The translations under genes were made by a program, and so were the position numbers. DNA of 64,000 nt from Nitrospira sp. ND1 (GTDB taxonomy: Bacteria > Nitrospirota > Nitrospiria > Nitrospirales > Nitrospiraceae), in contig NZ_FWEX01000006.1 in NCBI RefSeq assembly GCF_900170025.1, forward strand, positions 576,501 through 640,500, written 5' to 3'. Under the pieces are notes generated by a model. It was not told the DNA's origin, did no database searches, and saw only the letters and a program-made list of their open reading frames with translations. The stretch's first letter is position 1. Each line of letters opens with the position of its first letter. Shown one piece after another: positions 48,529 to 57,723 of this stretch.

Positions 48529-49371
48529 ATGGCTCACTACCTTCTCCTCACATTATTGAGTCTTGCGGTGACCTCCACGACACATGCTGCGGAGAATCGT
48601 CCGTTTTGGACCGAGCAAGCGCTCTTTCATTTCGGGGATGACGTGTTCTTCACAGGGCGAGCTTCATGCGCTCCTAACATAGAAGACGGGCGCCAACGCG
48701 CATACGTCGCCGCCGTCCAAGAGGTCAAAAATTTCACTCGTACTCAGGAAGTCGGCGGCTTTCCTATCGATACGCAAATGATTTTCGAAGACCTGCATCC
48801 GGCTGACTGCGCGCCGGGGCTTATCACGGTGTGGCGATTGCTGCGCGTGCCGCGCACCGCGCTGGAATCACTCTCGAGACACAGCAGCCCCGGGAAGCAG
48901 AAAGACATTTCTCCGATACAGGCGCAGATCACGGCGATCCGGAATCTCACTCCACGGGTGGGCATGCTGCGTGACGAGATCTGGAATCGATACGGTCTGC
49001 CTCGCTCCATCTGGGCGCGCCCGGAGCAGGGAGAACTGATCTGGGACTACTCCCAGTTCGGCTTGATCATTGTGTTCAATCAGGACGATGTGTTGACACG
49101 CTGGCGGTTGAACGGACCCCACCCTAGATCCAGTGAAGATGAACCGATTCTATCACGCCAGGACAATCCGACGGGCAAAGATCTTCCAGCCATCGACCTC
49201 ACCGTTCGACTTCAGCAACTCGAAGAACAACAAGACCTCGACCGGAGACGCCAGGCCCAACGCTATTGCACCATCCGTTTCGCGGATGTCCCTGAATCCC
49301 TGCGCCCCAAGCATGGCAGTTGCGAACAACGCGAATACGAACGATTGAAGGAGCAACACCCTCCATTCTGA
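48529..49371 (+). CDS. Secreted protein of unknown function
   Basis: A 280-residue protein from ATG at 48529 with a signal peptide (YLLLTLLSLAVTSTTHA, cleavage after AxA-like site). Contains ALFHFGDDVFFTGRASCAPNIEDGRQRAYVAAVQEVKNF, the kind of strand-helix opening also seen in LPP20/FlgT-type envelope proteins, then a segment LRDEIWNRYGLPRSIW..GELIWDYSQFGLIIVF resembling SmpA/BamE-like repeats (short strands around a G-xP motif). Charged tail. A GTG at 48493 would spoil the signal peptide's start. Confidence 0.65.
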   Translation: MAHYLLLTLLSLAVTSTTHAAENRPFWTEQALFHFGDDVFFTGRASCAPNIEDGRQRAYVAAVQEVKNFTRTQEVGGFPIDTQMIFEDLHPADCAPGLITVWRLLRVPRTALESLSRHSSPGKQKDISPIQAQITAIRNLTPRVGMLRDEIWNRYGLPRSIWARPEQGELIWDYSQFGLIIVFNQDDVLTRWRLNGPHPRSSEDEPILSRQDNPTGKDLPAIDLTVRLQQLEEQQDLDRRRQAQRYCTIRFADVPESLRPKHGSCEQREYERLKEQHPPF

Positions 49372-49408
49372 GGCCTCGGGATACAGACACCGAACAGAGG
49401 AGTCCAGC

Positions 49409-49903
49409 ATGGCCCCCGGTCAAAAACAGCCCTCGACGATCTTAATAGTCGACGACGACCCCAGCGCCCTTCTTGTCAGTACCAAACCCTTGCGGGATGC
49501 CGGCTACACGGTGCTTCAGGCACCGGGCAGTGCCGAAGCGCTCAAACTCTATGCAGAACACCCCAGCCCGATCCACCTCGTGATCGCCGATGTCTTTCTG
49601 CCTCCACCGGGCTTTCAACTTTCCGTCGACAGGAACCCCTATCCCCGCGTGAACGGTCTCGACATGGTTGAGCGGCTCCTGCAAGACAAGCGCGAGATCC
49701 GCGTCCTGCTCGTGTCCAGCAGCCCGAGTTCTGAGTTGCAGAATCGCGGCCTCGTGCGAGCGGGATTACCCTTTCTCAAGAAACCCTTTACAAGCGAAAC
49801 GCTGTTGTCGCTGGTCCGAGAGGTCTTAGCCGGTCCTCCCGCCGCTCCCGATCAGAAAAATGCGACACGGCCCGGCAACGGCGATGTCGAGTGGGTTGAC
49901 TAA
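49409..49903 (+). CDS. Single-domain response regulator
   Basis: A 164-residue CheY-like receiver. Acidic pocket in ILIVDDDPSA (Asp15-17), phospho-acceptor Asp61 in IADVFLPPPG, Ser/Thr in LLVSSSPSS, and Lys125 in FLKKPFTSE. There is no output domain. An insertion of about 15 residues after Asp61 is unusual (PPPGFQLSVDRNPYPRVNG). GAGGAG precedes the ATG. The partner kinase is not next to it. Confidence 0.9.
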   Translation: MAPGQKQPSTILIVDDDPSALLVSTKPLRDAGYTVLQAPGSAEALKLYAEHPSPIHLVIADVFLPPPGFQLSVDRNPYPRVNGLDMVERLLQDKREIRVLLVSSSPSSELQNRGLVRAGLPFLKKPFTSETLLSLVREVLAGPPAAPDQKNATRPGNGDVEWVD

Positions 49904-50010
49904 CCGCCTGCCCCGCCCGTTCCCGCCTCCGGACTCACGGATGGAAACAGGGATTTCTTGCCAGATATCACCTGCTTGGATAGACTTTTCTCAATAGAGG
50001 GACAGGACAC

Positions 50011-51723
50011 ATGGCACGAGCGAGAGCTAGCGAACCGCAACGCAGCCGATCGAAACAGAACGCCGTCGAAGAACTCAACCGTGGCATCACCACGTTGCGT
50101 GAACTGAGCTCACAGATCGATGACCTGAGCAGAGATGGATTCCCGTATCGTGACGCAGTCCGCGCCAGAACCGAACTTTCCCTCCGGGAATCGATCCGGC
50201 GACTATTCGGTGAAAAGTCGCCGGAATACCAGGCCCACAAGAATCACAAGCTCCGAATCGGCAATCGCACGGAGTCGGCACAGAGCACCACTCTGCTCAA
50301 AGAATTGATCGTCCAGCTGGAGAATCAGAAGGCAGAGCTTTTGGGCCTCACACCGGCAGAAACCGCGCCACCTCCACCGACAGCCCCTGAACGCCCCACA
50401 CTGACGGCAGTTCCTGCGACTCAACCCGCTATTCCAGTCGTGCCACCCCAGGCTCCGAGCACCGCCCCCCTCGCGACCGTCAGTATGATCAACGCTCCGG
50501 CAACCGTCTCAGTAGCGACGACAAGCATCAGCCAACCCGCTCAGCCCATCGCTCCGATCGTTATGACAACACCCGTCTCGTCTACTTCCGCCTCCCCGCC
50601 GGTCACCCAGGGGACCGCATCACAACCGATTCGCGATACATCGATACAACGCCTGCCCCCGCAACCACCATCACCCCCGCTGCACTCCGCCACATCTGAA
50701 GCCTCCGGGATCCCGGCTGAGAAAACTGCGCCGGCATCCCTGCCCGCTTCACCATCACTGCCCGCAGAACCTGTTGTCGCTGCGCCATCAACGAATAGCG
50801 CAACGCCCTCGGAGCAGACAGTGCGCGGCGAGGCCGCCCCGACACCACTACCGCCAATGGCGCCGGCGCGGTCCACGATTCCATCGGGAACCATTCCCCC
50901 CATTCCACGAATGAACTCCGTCCCGGCACCTGTGCCGACTGCTCCTATCGAGCCCCCTCCGACACCGCAGCAGGCCTCCAAGCCAACGGACATCCCGGCA
51001 CAAAAACCGGCTCCAGCCCCCGTCGCGGTGATTCCGGCAAGCCAAGCCACAACCGAGATAGCCGCCGAAAAACAAGCGCGCGATCCTCGACCGCCCGTTC
51101 CCCAAGTTCGAACCGAGATATCGCTCCCACCAGCCATGCCCGCGCTCGCATCAGTTCTCGAGTCCAAACCGGAACCGCCGGTCATATCTCCCGTCAAACC
51201 GCCAGAGACACCAACGGTACTCACAACGCCGCTGGATACGAATAGGAACAATCATCAATCGGAGGGCGCAACGCTCGATACACTCCGCCGAATGTGTGCG
51301 CGCTTCCACCTGGTCGCTCGACAACTGCGGCTGCGAAAAGAATACCGGCCTACACTGGAGATCACGGACGAGTACGATCTGCAGGACCTGTTTTACGCAC
51401 TTCTCCGGTTACAATTCGATGAGGTGGGCACGGAAGAATGGACCCCGCCTTATGCCGACGGTGCTCGCCGGACGAGCTATCTCCTCGACTGGGAAAAAAC
51501 GGTGGTGGTGGTCAAACAGACTCGCTCAGGATTGACGAGCAGAGACATCGCCGAGCAGATCGCCACAGACAAAGCCCATTACTCCGGGCGTCCGAACGGA
51601 GCCACGTTGTTGTGCTTCATCTACGATCCTGACGGGCGAGTGGGCAACCCCCGAGGGTTGGAGGCAGATCTTTCGACAGTCGGCGACACGTACAGAGTAG
51701 AAGTCATCGTGGCTCCCAAGTAA
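50011..51723 (+). CDS. Proline-rich protein with C-terminal DpnII/MboI-type restriction endonuclease fold
   Basis: 570 residues in three parts. N-terminal helical domain 1-110 (NRGITTLRELSSQIDDL, ESIRRLFGEKSPEYQAHK), a Pro/Ala/Thr-rich low-complexity linker of about 300 residues, and residues 421-570 matching the PD-(D/E)xK domain of the DpnII/MboI group: LQDLFYALLRLQFDEVGTEEWTPPYADGARR, TVVVVKQTRSGLTSRDIAEQIATDKAHYS, TLLCFIYDPDGRVGNPRGLEADLS. Typical members have an Asp where Ser489 stands and Glu in the E-x-K where Val500 stands; only Lys502 is kept. So the fold seems kept but catalysis lost. Such domains are often part of defence or signalling proteins. Confidence 0.78.
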   Translation: MARARASEPQRSRSKQNAVEELNRGITTLRELSSQIDDLSRDGFPYRDAVRARTELSLRESIRRLFGEKSPEYQAHKNHKLRIGNRTESAQSTTLLKELIVQLENQKAELLGLTPAETAPPPPTAPERPTLTAVPATQPAIPVVPPQAPSTAPLATVSMINAPATVSVATTSISQPAQPIAPIVMTTPVSSTSASPPVTQGTASQPIRDTSIQRLPPQPPSPPLHSATSEASGIPAEKTAPASLPASPSLPAEPVVAAPSTNSATPSEQTVRGEAAPTPLPPMAPARSTIPSGTIPPIPRMNSVPAPVPTAPIEPPPTPQQASKPTDIPAQKPAPAPVAVIPASQATTEIAAEKQARDPRPPVPQVRTEISLPPAMPALASVLESKPEPPVISPVKPPETPTVLTTPLDTNRNNHQSEGATLDTLRRMCARFHLVARQLRLRKEYRPTLEITDEYDLQDLFYALLRLQFDEVGTEEWTPPYADGARRTSYLLDWEKTVVVVKQTRSGLTSRDIAEQIATDKAHYSGRPNGATLLCFIYDPDGRVGNPRGLEADLSTVGDTYRVEVIVAPK

Positions 51724-51849
51724 CGCCGCGCGACGCCGGCTATCCTGCCCGAGCCGAGGGCGTTCTGTTGACTTCATCCGGAGCAATCCGCTAGGTTTCG
51801 ATTCGTTGGCAGGCGTTGACGCCCCACCACCTCACGGGAGATTTACTCC

Positions 51850-52104
51850 ATGCCGGACCGAGCCTACGTATTGATCAACGTGCATCCCGGCCAAACCGCT
51901 GATGTCGTCAAAGCCCTTGGGGATATTAAGGAAATCAAACAAATCGACCCCTGTTGGGGAAAGCCCGACATCTTCACCATCGTTGAAATTCCCCACCAGG
52001 ACGCACTGACCCAACTCGTGCTCGCGAAAATTCACGCCATCCCCGGTGTCGATCAGACAGATACGCACATGGTCTATCGCCTTCAGGAGGGCAAGCCAAA
52101 GTGA
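51850..52104 (+). CDS. Stand-alone Lrp/AsnC ligand-binding (RAM) domain protein
   Basis: An 84-residue protein: AYVLINVHPGQTADVVKALGDIKEIKQIDPCWGKPDIFTIVEIPHQDALTQLVLAKIHAIPGVDQTDTHMV. This is the RAM domain alone with no HTH, the beta-alpha-beta-beta-alpha-beta unit that binds amino acids in Lrp proteins. Conserved G-x-D after the first helix is kept. It overlaps the next gene's GTG by 4 nt. Confidence 0.88.
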   Translation: MPDRAYVLINVHPGQTADVVKALGDIKEIKQIDPCWGKPDIFTIVEIPHQDALTQLVLAKIHAIPGVDQTDTHMVYRLQEGKPK

Positions 52105-52547
52105 GAACTCGTGTCTCTGGCATTGCGGCGTTCGTGCTCGTCTCGGCGCTCGCCGGATGTGCGGGTGGCCCACCCGCCCCGGAGCCCGATGTGATGGAGG
52201 TAATACTTCCGGTTCCTGCCGAGCAGGTGAAAACGGCACTGTCCGATGTCCTGACCCAAGGGGGCTATACGGTCGACCAAGATGACACCGGCAACATCAC
52301 GACCGGAATGCGGCAGGAGATCAGAAGCCCTTGGAACGGACTATTGCGCTGGAGATTCGGCGTAGGAAAGACTCGGGTCGAGGCGCGGGTCGTCCCGCAG
52401 GACGACAGCACCACACGATTACGACTGCAAGTGTTCCATCGCGGAAAAGACGGGATATTCGATTCGTGGGAGGATGCAGAAACACCGCTGCCGCAAAGTG
52501 CCGCGAACGAAATTCGCCTGCTCAAGAACGCGCTTCGACTATTGTAG
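52101..52547 (+). CDS. Small lipoprotein of unknown function
   Basis: A 148-residue lipoprotein with GTG start at 52101, overlapping the RAM gene as GTGA. Lipobox LAGC (Cys20). The mature part is beta-rich (MEVILPVPAEQVKTALSDVLTQGGYTVDQDDTGNITTGMR, WRFGVGKTRVEARVVPQDDSTTRLRLQVF), reminiscent of the tandem strand-helix-strand of BamC-type domains, but I cannot name it. Ends 7 nt from a convergent regulator gene. Confidence 0.68.
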   Translation: MRTRVSGIAAFVLVSALAGCAGGPPAPEPDVMEVILPVPAEQVKTALSDVLTQGGYTVDQDDTGNITTGMRQEIRSPWNGLLRWRFGVGKTRVEARVVPQDDSTTRLRLQVFHRGKDGIFDSWEDAETPLPQSAANEIRLLKNALRLL

Positions 52548-52554
52548 GGTCATC

Positions 52555-53949
52555 CTACTTCTCCTCGGCCTCATCGCCGAAATCCAATCCAAATCGCTCC
52601 GCCATTCGATATAACGTCCGCCGATCAATCCCCAGAATCTTCGCCGCCTTGACCTTGTTACCCCGCGTTTCTTTGAGTACACGCGCCAGATGCCGCTTCT
52701 CAACCTCATCTAAGGTCAACAGCGCGTCTTGATCCCCCTCGGCGGGTTGCCCCTTGAGCAGCTCACCCGAATCCGGCTCAGCCCTGATCGATTCGGGAAG
52801 ATCTTCGGGCAACAGCAGCGGACCATGACTGAGCGAGACCGCCCGTTCCACCGCATTCTCCAGTTCGCGCACATTCCCCGGCCAGTGATAGCGCTTCAAG
52901 AGCGCCATCGTTTCCGGCAAAAATCCCCTCACATGTAACGACTGCTTGGCGTATTTTTGCAGAAAGTGATGCGCGAGCATCGTGATATCCTCGCGCCGCT
53001 CGGCCAGCGACGGCAGGACAATCCGCACCACATTGAGACGATAGTATAAGTCGTCGCGAAACTTGCCTTCCTTCACGAGCGTGGCCAAGTCCCGATTGGT
53101 CGCGGCAATGATACGCACGTCGACTTTCACCGATGCCGTACTGCCCACACGCCGCACCTCCTGCTCCTGCATCACCCGCAGGAGCTTGACCTGAAGCGCC
53201 TGGCCGAGATCGCCGATCTCATCGAGAAACAGCGTGCCGCTATCGGCGGCCTCGAACAGCCCGGCTTTGGCTCCGACGGCTCCCGTAAACGCCCCCTTCT
53301 CATAGCCGAACATTTCCGACTCCAGGAGATGATCGGGCAAGGCGCCGCAATTGACTGGAATGAACGGTTTGTCGCGACGCGGACTGTTCAAATGGACAGC
53401 CCGCGCAATCAGTTCTTTCCCGGTTCCACTTTCTCCTTCGATGAGCACCGTGCTCCGCCCCTCGGAAACACGGGCCACCAGCTTGTACACCTCCAGCATC
53501 GCCGGGCTGCTGCCGACCAACTGCGACCAGGGTTCGCGTGCGCGCGCATCTTCACGAAAACGGGCGTTTTCCCGCACCAGGCGGCAATGCTCCAGACTGC
53601 GCTGGACGACGAGACGGATCTCGTCCCTCTTAAACGGCTTTGCCAAGTAGTCGTAGGCCCCTTGCTTGATCGCTTCGATCGCGCCCTCCAGAGATCCGAA
53701 CGCGGTCAGCAATACGATCGAGGTGTCCGGGCTGAACTTCTTGAACTCCTTCAACACGAGAAATCCGTCGCCTTGTTCCATCCGGATATCGGTCAGGACG
53801 ACATCGGCCCGCGATTGTTTGCCGCGCTCCACCGCAGCCTGGCCGCTGGAGAAGGCCTCAACCTCGTAGCCCTCCTTCACCAGCGCTTCCGCCAACAAGG
53901 TTCGGGCGGCCTCGTCGTCATCCACTACGAATAACTTCGCCTGACTCAT
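52555..53949 (-). CDS. Sigma-54-dependent response regulator (NtrC family)
   Basis: A 464-residue regulator. Receiver 1-120 with phospho-acceptor Asp54 (VLTDIRM) and Lys104 (YLAKPFK). AAA+ domain with Walker A GESGTGKE (172-179), GAFTGA sigma-54 loop (219-224), Walker B LFLDEIGDL and sensor/R-finger segments (RDDLYYRLNVV). Fis-type HTH at the C-terminus (VKAAKILGIDRRTLYRMAERFG). All catalytic loops are intact. It follows the histidine kinase by 29 nt and is its probable partner. Confidence 0.96.
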   Translation of the reverse strand: MSQAKLFVVDDDEAARTLLAEALVKEGYEVEAFSSGQAAVERGKQSRADVVLTDIRMEQGDGFLVLKEFKKFSPDTSIVLLTAFGSLEGAIEAIKQGAYDYLAKPFKRDEIRLVVQRSLEHCRLVRENARFREDARAREPWSQLVGSSPAMLEVYKLVARVSEGRSTVLIEGESGTGKELIARAVHLNSPRRDKPFIPVNCGALPDHLLESEMFGYEKGAFTGAVGAKAGLFEAADSGTLFLDEIGDLGQALQVKLLRVMQEQEVRRVGSTASVKVDVRIIAATNRDLATLVKEGKFRDDLYYRLNVVRIVLPSLAERREDITMLAHHFLQKYAKQSLHVRGFLPETMALLKRYHWPGNVRELENAVERAVSLSHGPLLLPEDLPESIRAEPDSGELLKGQPAEGDQDALLTLDEVEKRHLARVLKETRGNKVKAAKILGIDRRTLYRMAERFGLDFGDEAEEK

Positions 53950-53978
53950 GACTCTCCCTCTCCTATACCGCTAAACCG

Positions 53979-55133
53979 CTAAACCGCAGCCGAGTCGGAC
54001 GGCAAACCAGGCAGCACCACAGTCACCGTCGTGCCCTTGTCGATCTCACTCTCGAGTGTCAACCGGCCGCCGTGAGCAGACACAGCCTCCCGGCTCAGAA
54101 ATAAGCCTAACCCGGTGCCCTTACCCACCGCCTTCGTCGTGAAGAATGGTTGGAAGGCTCGCTCGACATCCTCCCGAGGCATTCCACAGCCTGAATCACT
54201 CACCACCAGTGTGACCACCGTACTGAGATTGGACCGGCCTGTGCAAGACGCGCTCTCCATCTCCTCCGAGGAAGCCTGACGAATGGTCACGGCGACCGTG
54301 ACCTGGCCCCCCGCCCCGGTGGCCGCGAGTGCATTGCTCAGGAGATTGACCAACACTTGGTGGATCTTTTCGGCATCGGCCCACACCACCAGAGCCGGCG
54401 CCACTTCTGTGTGAAGCGTCACACCCTTGGCATGGTATCCCGGTTCCATCAGCGCTACGACCGGCTCGATCAGGCGTTCCGCCGGATACCATGTCGGCTC
54501 AGGCTTGCGTTGCCGGGTGGACGATAAGAGATCTTGAATAATCCGCACCACGCGATTCAACTGCTCATCGATAATACCAATTCGTTTCTGCATCGCAGGG
54601 GTGACACCGGGCTCCTCCGCCAACGCTTCCACATGCCAGGCAATCGAATGTAACGGTGTGCCGACCTCATGCGCCACCGACGCCACCAACTGGCCCACGG
54701 CAGCCAGCCGTTCGGATCGCGCCAACTTGTCTTTAATCTCGACCAGCTGCGTATTCGCCAGCAACAGGTGCTCGGTTTGCGTCGCCAGCGCGGCCTTGGC
54801 GGCTTCTTCGCGGGCTTTCCGCTCCTCCCATGTCACGCCGATATAGGCCACCCCGGTCAACACACAGGCCACCATAATGCGATTAAACACGACGGCGGTG
54901 AACCGTTCCCGCTTCTTGCCCGGCTGGAAGAGTCCCACAAATGTCACCAGGATGCACAGCGCCAGCGTCACGATCATGAGCCGCCGGTTTCTGACGGTGG
55001 CCACCAGTAAGATCGGGAGCACGAAACCGAATGCGCCGACGACATTCAGCGGGAACATCCATTCCATCACCATGACGATGAGGAAGAGGATTGCGGCGAT
55101 GACCAGGACCACGTGATTCCGGCTCTTCATCAC
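53979..55133 (-). CDS. Membrane sensor histidine kinase
   Basis: A 384-residue kinase with about four N-terminal membrane spans (VVLVIAAILFLIVMVMEW, GAFGFVLPILLVATV, LMIVTLALCILVTFVGLF, IMVACVLTGVAYIGV), a coiled coil, then HisKA with His155 in ASVAHEVGTPLHSI. HATPase: N-box QVLVNLLSNALAAT, G1 DSGCGMP, F-box FQPFFTT, G2 GKGTGLGL. No periplasmic sensing domain is seen, so it probably senses within the membrane. GTG at 55133 or ATG at 55130. It follows malQ by 27 nt. Confidence 0.95.
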   Translation of the reverse strand: MMKSRNHVVLVIAAILFLIVMVMEWMFPLNVVGAFGFVLPILLVATVRNRRLMIVTLALCILVTFVGLFQPGKKRERFTAVVFNRIMVACVLTGVAYIGVTWEERKAREEAAKAALATQTEHLLLANTQLVEIKDKLARSERLAAVGQLVASVAHEVGTPLHSIAWHVEALAEEPGVTPAMQKRIGIIDEQLNRVVRIIQDLLSSTRQRKPEPTWYPAERLIEPVVALMEPGYHAKGVTLHTEVAPALVVWADAEKIHQVLVNLLSNALAATGAGGQVTVAVTIRQASSEEMESASCTGRSNLSTVVTLVVSDSGCGMPREDVERAFQPFFTTKAVGKGTGLGLFLSREAVSAHGGRLTLESEIDKGTTVTVVLPGLPSDSAAV

Positions 55134-55160
55134 GATGTCCTGCCGCGCAGGAAGGACAGT

Positions 55161-57425
55161 TTAGGCAGTTGCGGCCGGAGGGCGGAGAGTACACACGGCT
55201 GCGGCGAGTGCTTGTACGCGTTCATCCCGTTGGAGCTCCTCCAGAGACAGCGACAGTTTGCGCGACCAGTTCGGATAGGCGTCCACGGTGCCCGGGAGAT
55301 TCATTTGTGTCACTTCACCGATCACATCGTCAAGGTTGGCCATGACGACCCAGGCCGGCGACGTCGCAAGATAGACATGAATCGCACGGCACAGAGCGGA
55401 CGTCATCACCGGAACGGAATCAGGCTGATCGCTCACCCCGGAGGGCAACAACCCCGCCCCGTTTAAGACGCGAAGGATGTGCCCCCGGTCGCGCGTGCGC
55501 TCCTCGAATGCTTGCTGTACGGCCTGTTCGTTCGCATACATGCCGAGCCTGGCCCGCAATCGGATATCTTCTCCCGTCCAATAACCGGTCAGCGTCGGAA
55601 GGTCGTGTGTCGTGACGACCGCGAGCGATTGCTCGGGATAGGCCGACGGAGACTTGCAGGACCCATCCCAGTTCCGTTCGAAATAAAAGACTCGGTAGGA
55701 GAGAATCTTATACCGCGCCAGTTGTTCCCGCACATAGTCCGGCACCGTCCCCAGATCCTCTCCGATCACCAGGGTCTGCGCTCGCAGGCTTTCCAGCGCG
55801 AGAATCCGCAGCAGGTCTTCGGCCGGATACTGCACATAGGCTCCCGCCTCTGCGCTCATCCCGCGCGGCACCCAGAACAGCCGGAACAGCGTCATGACAT
55901 GGTCGATGCGGATCGCCCCGCCTTGCCGGAGCGTTTTCCTGAGCAACTCGATGAACGAGCGATAGCCCGTGGACTTGAGGCGCAGCGGATGAAACGGAGC
56001 GAATCCCCAATTTTGCCCTTGCGGCGCAAACGCGTCCGGGGGCGCGCCGCAGTCCGCACCGAGCGCAAGCACGTCCTGCAGCATCCACGCCTCCGCCCCG
56101 TTGCGATCGCTCCCCAGTGCAAGATCGGGATACAAGCCGACCGTCATGTGCACCTGAGCTGCCCGGGTGTTAGCCGCTCGCAACTGATCCGCCGCCACCC
56201 ACTGCATATATTGAAAAAACCGGACCCGTTTACGATGCCGTCTGGAAAATTCACGCAGCGCCGGCGAACCGGGAGCCCGGTACTGTGCCGGCCACTCGGG
56301 CCAAAGCTTGGGCGACTGTTCGATCAGACACCGTTCCTCTTCCAGCACCTGAAATAACGCAAACCGCTCCAGCGACTCCCCTTCGTCCCGGATAAATCGA
56401 TGCAACAACCAACCACGCGCGGTGGTCGGCTCCAGCGACGGTTCGATCCCCGTATAGTTATCCTTCAGAAACTGACGGTAGGCGAGATCCAGCATCATGC
56501 GCTTCGCCTTGATTACGGATTCGGAATCCACCAGATCGGCGGCGCGTGCCTGGTCCAGCTCCTTTTGAAACTCTGCACTGTTCCGCAGCCGTTGCGCATC
56601 CGGCGACGCGTGATACTCCGGGAGCCGATCGAGGTCGATATAGAGCTCGTTCAAAAATAGCCGGCTGGTCGGGGAATAAGGGCTGAGATGGTGGGGACGC
56701 GAATTTTTCAGCGCATGCAATGGATTCAGCCCGATGATGCCGGCGCCCAGCTCCTTGCCTGCCCATTCGACCAACCGAGACAAATCCGTAAAATCGCCCA
56801 CGCCCCAATTGGTCTGCGACCGTAGCGAATAGAGCTGCGTCGCCAAGCCCCACACTCTTCCACCCCGGGCCAGCCCCTCCGGCACAAAACAATGCGGCGG
56901 GGCCACGACCACGCGGAGCGTACCCCTGGTCACCACCTTGCTGCTGCCCATGGTGCCGACCGACAAATCGTAATAGCCGAGTCCCAGGTTCTGAACCAAC
57001 GGCAGTTCAACGCGCACCATGCGCCGCCCGGCCAGCGAACGGACCTCGCATGGATTCAGGCCGGGGCTGGTTTCTTCGCGATGAACGATGGTCCCTTTTT
57101 CATCCGTGAGACTCCAGGCTACCGCGACGTGTTGCTCCTCCCCTTCCTCCAGCGCGGGGCGGAATGTCCACTGCGTGGGGCCATACCCTTGCTGGAGAAT
57201 GAGAATCGTATCGCAGGGTTGTTGCCAGGGCGCCTCGTCCAAGGCGGTCAGTTCCTGTGACAGTACCGCGCCCGACCCGACTTGAAAACCCATGGCGGAC
57301 AGAATGGCTCGACGCGTTTCGTCACTGGTCACGTGGAGCGTACCGGCGATGTCGTGATATTCGGGTGAAATACCGGCCCGTGAGGCGAGGAGACGAAGCA
57401 GGTCTTGCTCGGTGCCATCATACAT
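55161..57425 (-). CDS. malQ: 4-alpha-glucanotransferase
   Basis: A 754-residue GH77 amylomaltase (from ATG at 57425; GTG at 57437 would add four). It transfers maltodextrin units between glucans. Long form with N-terminal domain of about 170 residues. Catalytic region: nucleophile Asp in GGAIRIDHVMTLFRLFW, acid/base Glu in VIGEDLGTVPDYVRE, and Asp in VVTTHDLPTLTGYW. Also SPYSPTSRLFLNELYID. It is upstream of the kinase and regulator genes in a probable operon and complements glgP. Confidence 0.96.
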   Translation of the reverse strand: MYDGTEQDLLRLLASRAGISPEYHDIAGTLHVTSDETRRAILSAMGFQVGSGAVLSQELTALDEAPWQQPCDTILILQQGYGPTQWTFRPALEEGEEQHVAVAWSLTDEKGTIVHREETSPGLNPCEVRSLAGRRMVRVELPLVQNLGLGYYDLSVGTMGSSKVVTRGTLRVVVAPPHCFVPEGLARGGRVWGLATQLYSLRSQTNWGVGDFTDLSRLVEWAGKELGAGIIGLNPLHALKNSRPHHLSPYSPTSRLFLNELYIDLDRLPEYHASPDAQRLRNSAEFQKELDQARAADLVDSESVIKAKRMMLDLAYRQFLKDNYTGIEPSLEPTTARGWLLHRFIRDEGESLERFALFQVLEEERCLIEQSPKLWPEWPAQYRAPGSPALREFSRRHRKRVRFFQYMQWVAADQLRAANTRAAQVHMTVGLYPDLALGSDRNGAEAWMLQDVLALGADCGAPPDAFAPQGQNWGFAPFHPLRLKSTGYRSFIELLRKTLRQGGAIRIDHVMTLFRLFWVPRGMSAEAGAYVQYPAEDLLRILALESLRAQTLVIGEDLGTVPDYVREQLARYKILSYRVFYFERNWDGSCKSPSAYPEQSLAVVTTHDLPTLTGYWTGEDIRLRARLGMYANEQAVQQAFEERTRDRGHILRVLNGAGLLPSGVSDQPDSVPVMTSALCRAIHVYLATSPAWVVMANLDDVIGEVTQMNLPGTVDAYPNWSRKLSLSLEELQRDERVQALAAAVCTLRPPAATA

Positions 57426-57723
57426 AGTGTCGTGCACGAGTGTGAGTGAAGACCTCCATCAAGTCAAGGCATCCTATGCTTTTCCGCAGAGTTGCGACAT
57501 GACTCATGCCGGTCGAGTTCGCGACTGAGCATCGATCCGCCGCATTACCCTTCACGCGACGAGGCTCATGACCGATTGATAGCGGTTCCGTTCCGGGCAC
57601 GAGTGCCGCGCGGCGTCGCATTGCTGCGCCCCCTCACGCGTGGTAGCATAACCTTAGCGTCGAGAGGCGACGACTGTCTTTGCTCATCAGGTGGAACCGG
57701 GCACGGAAAGGGAGGTGGCTCGT

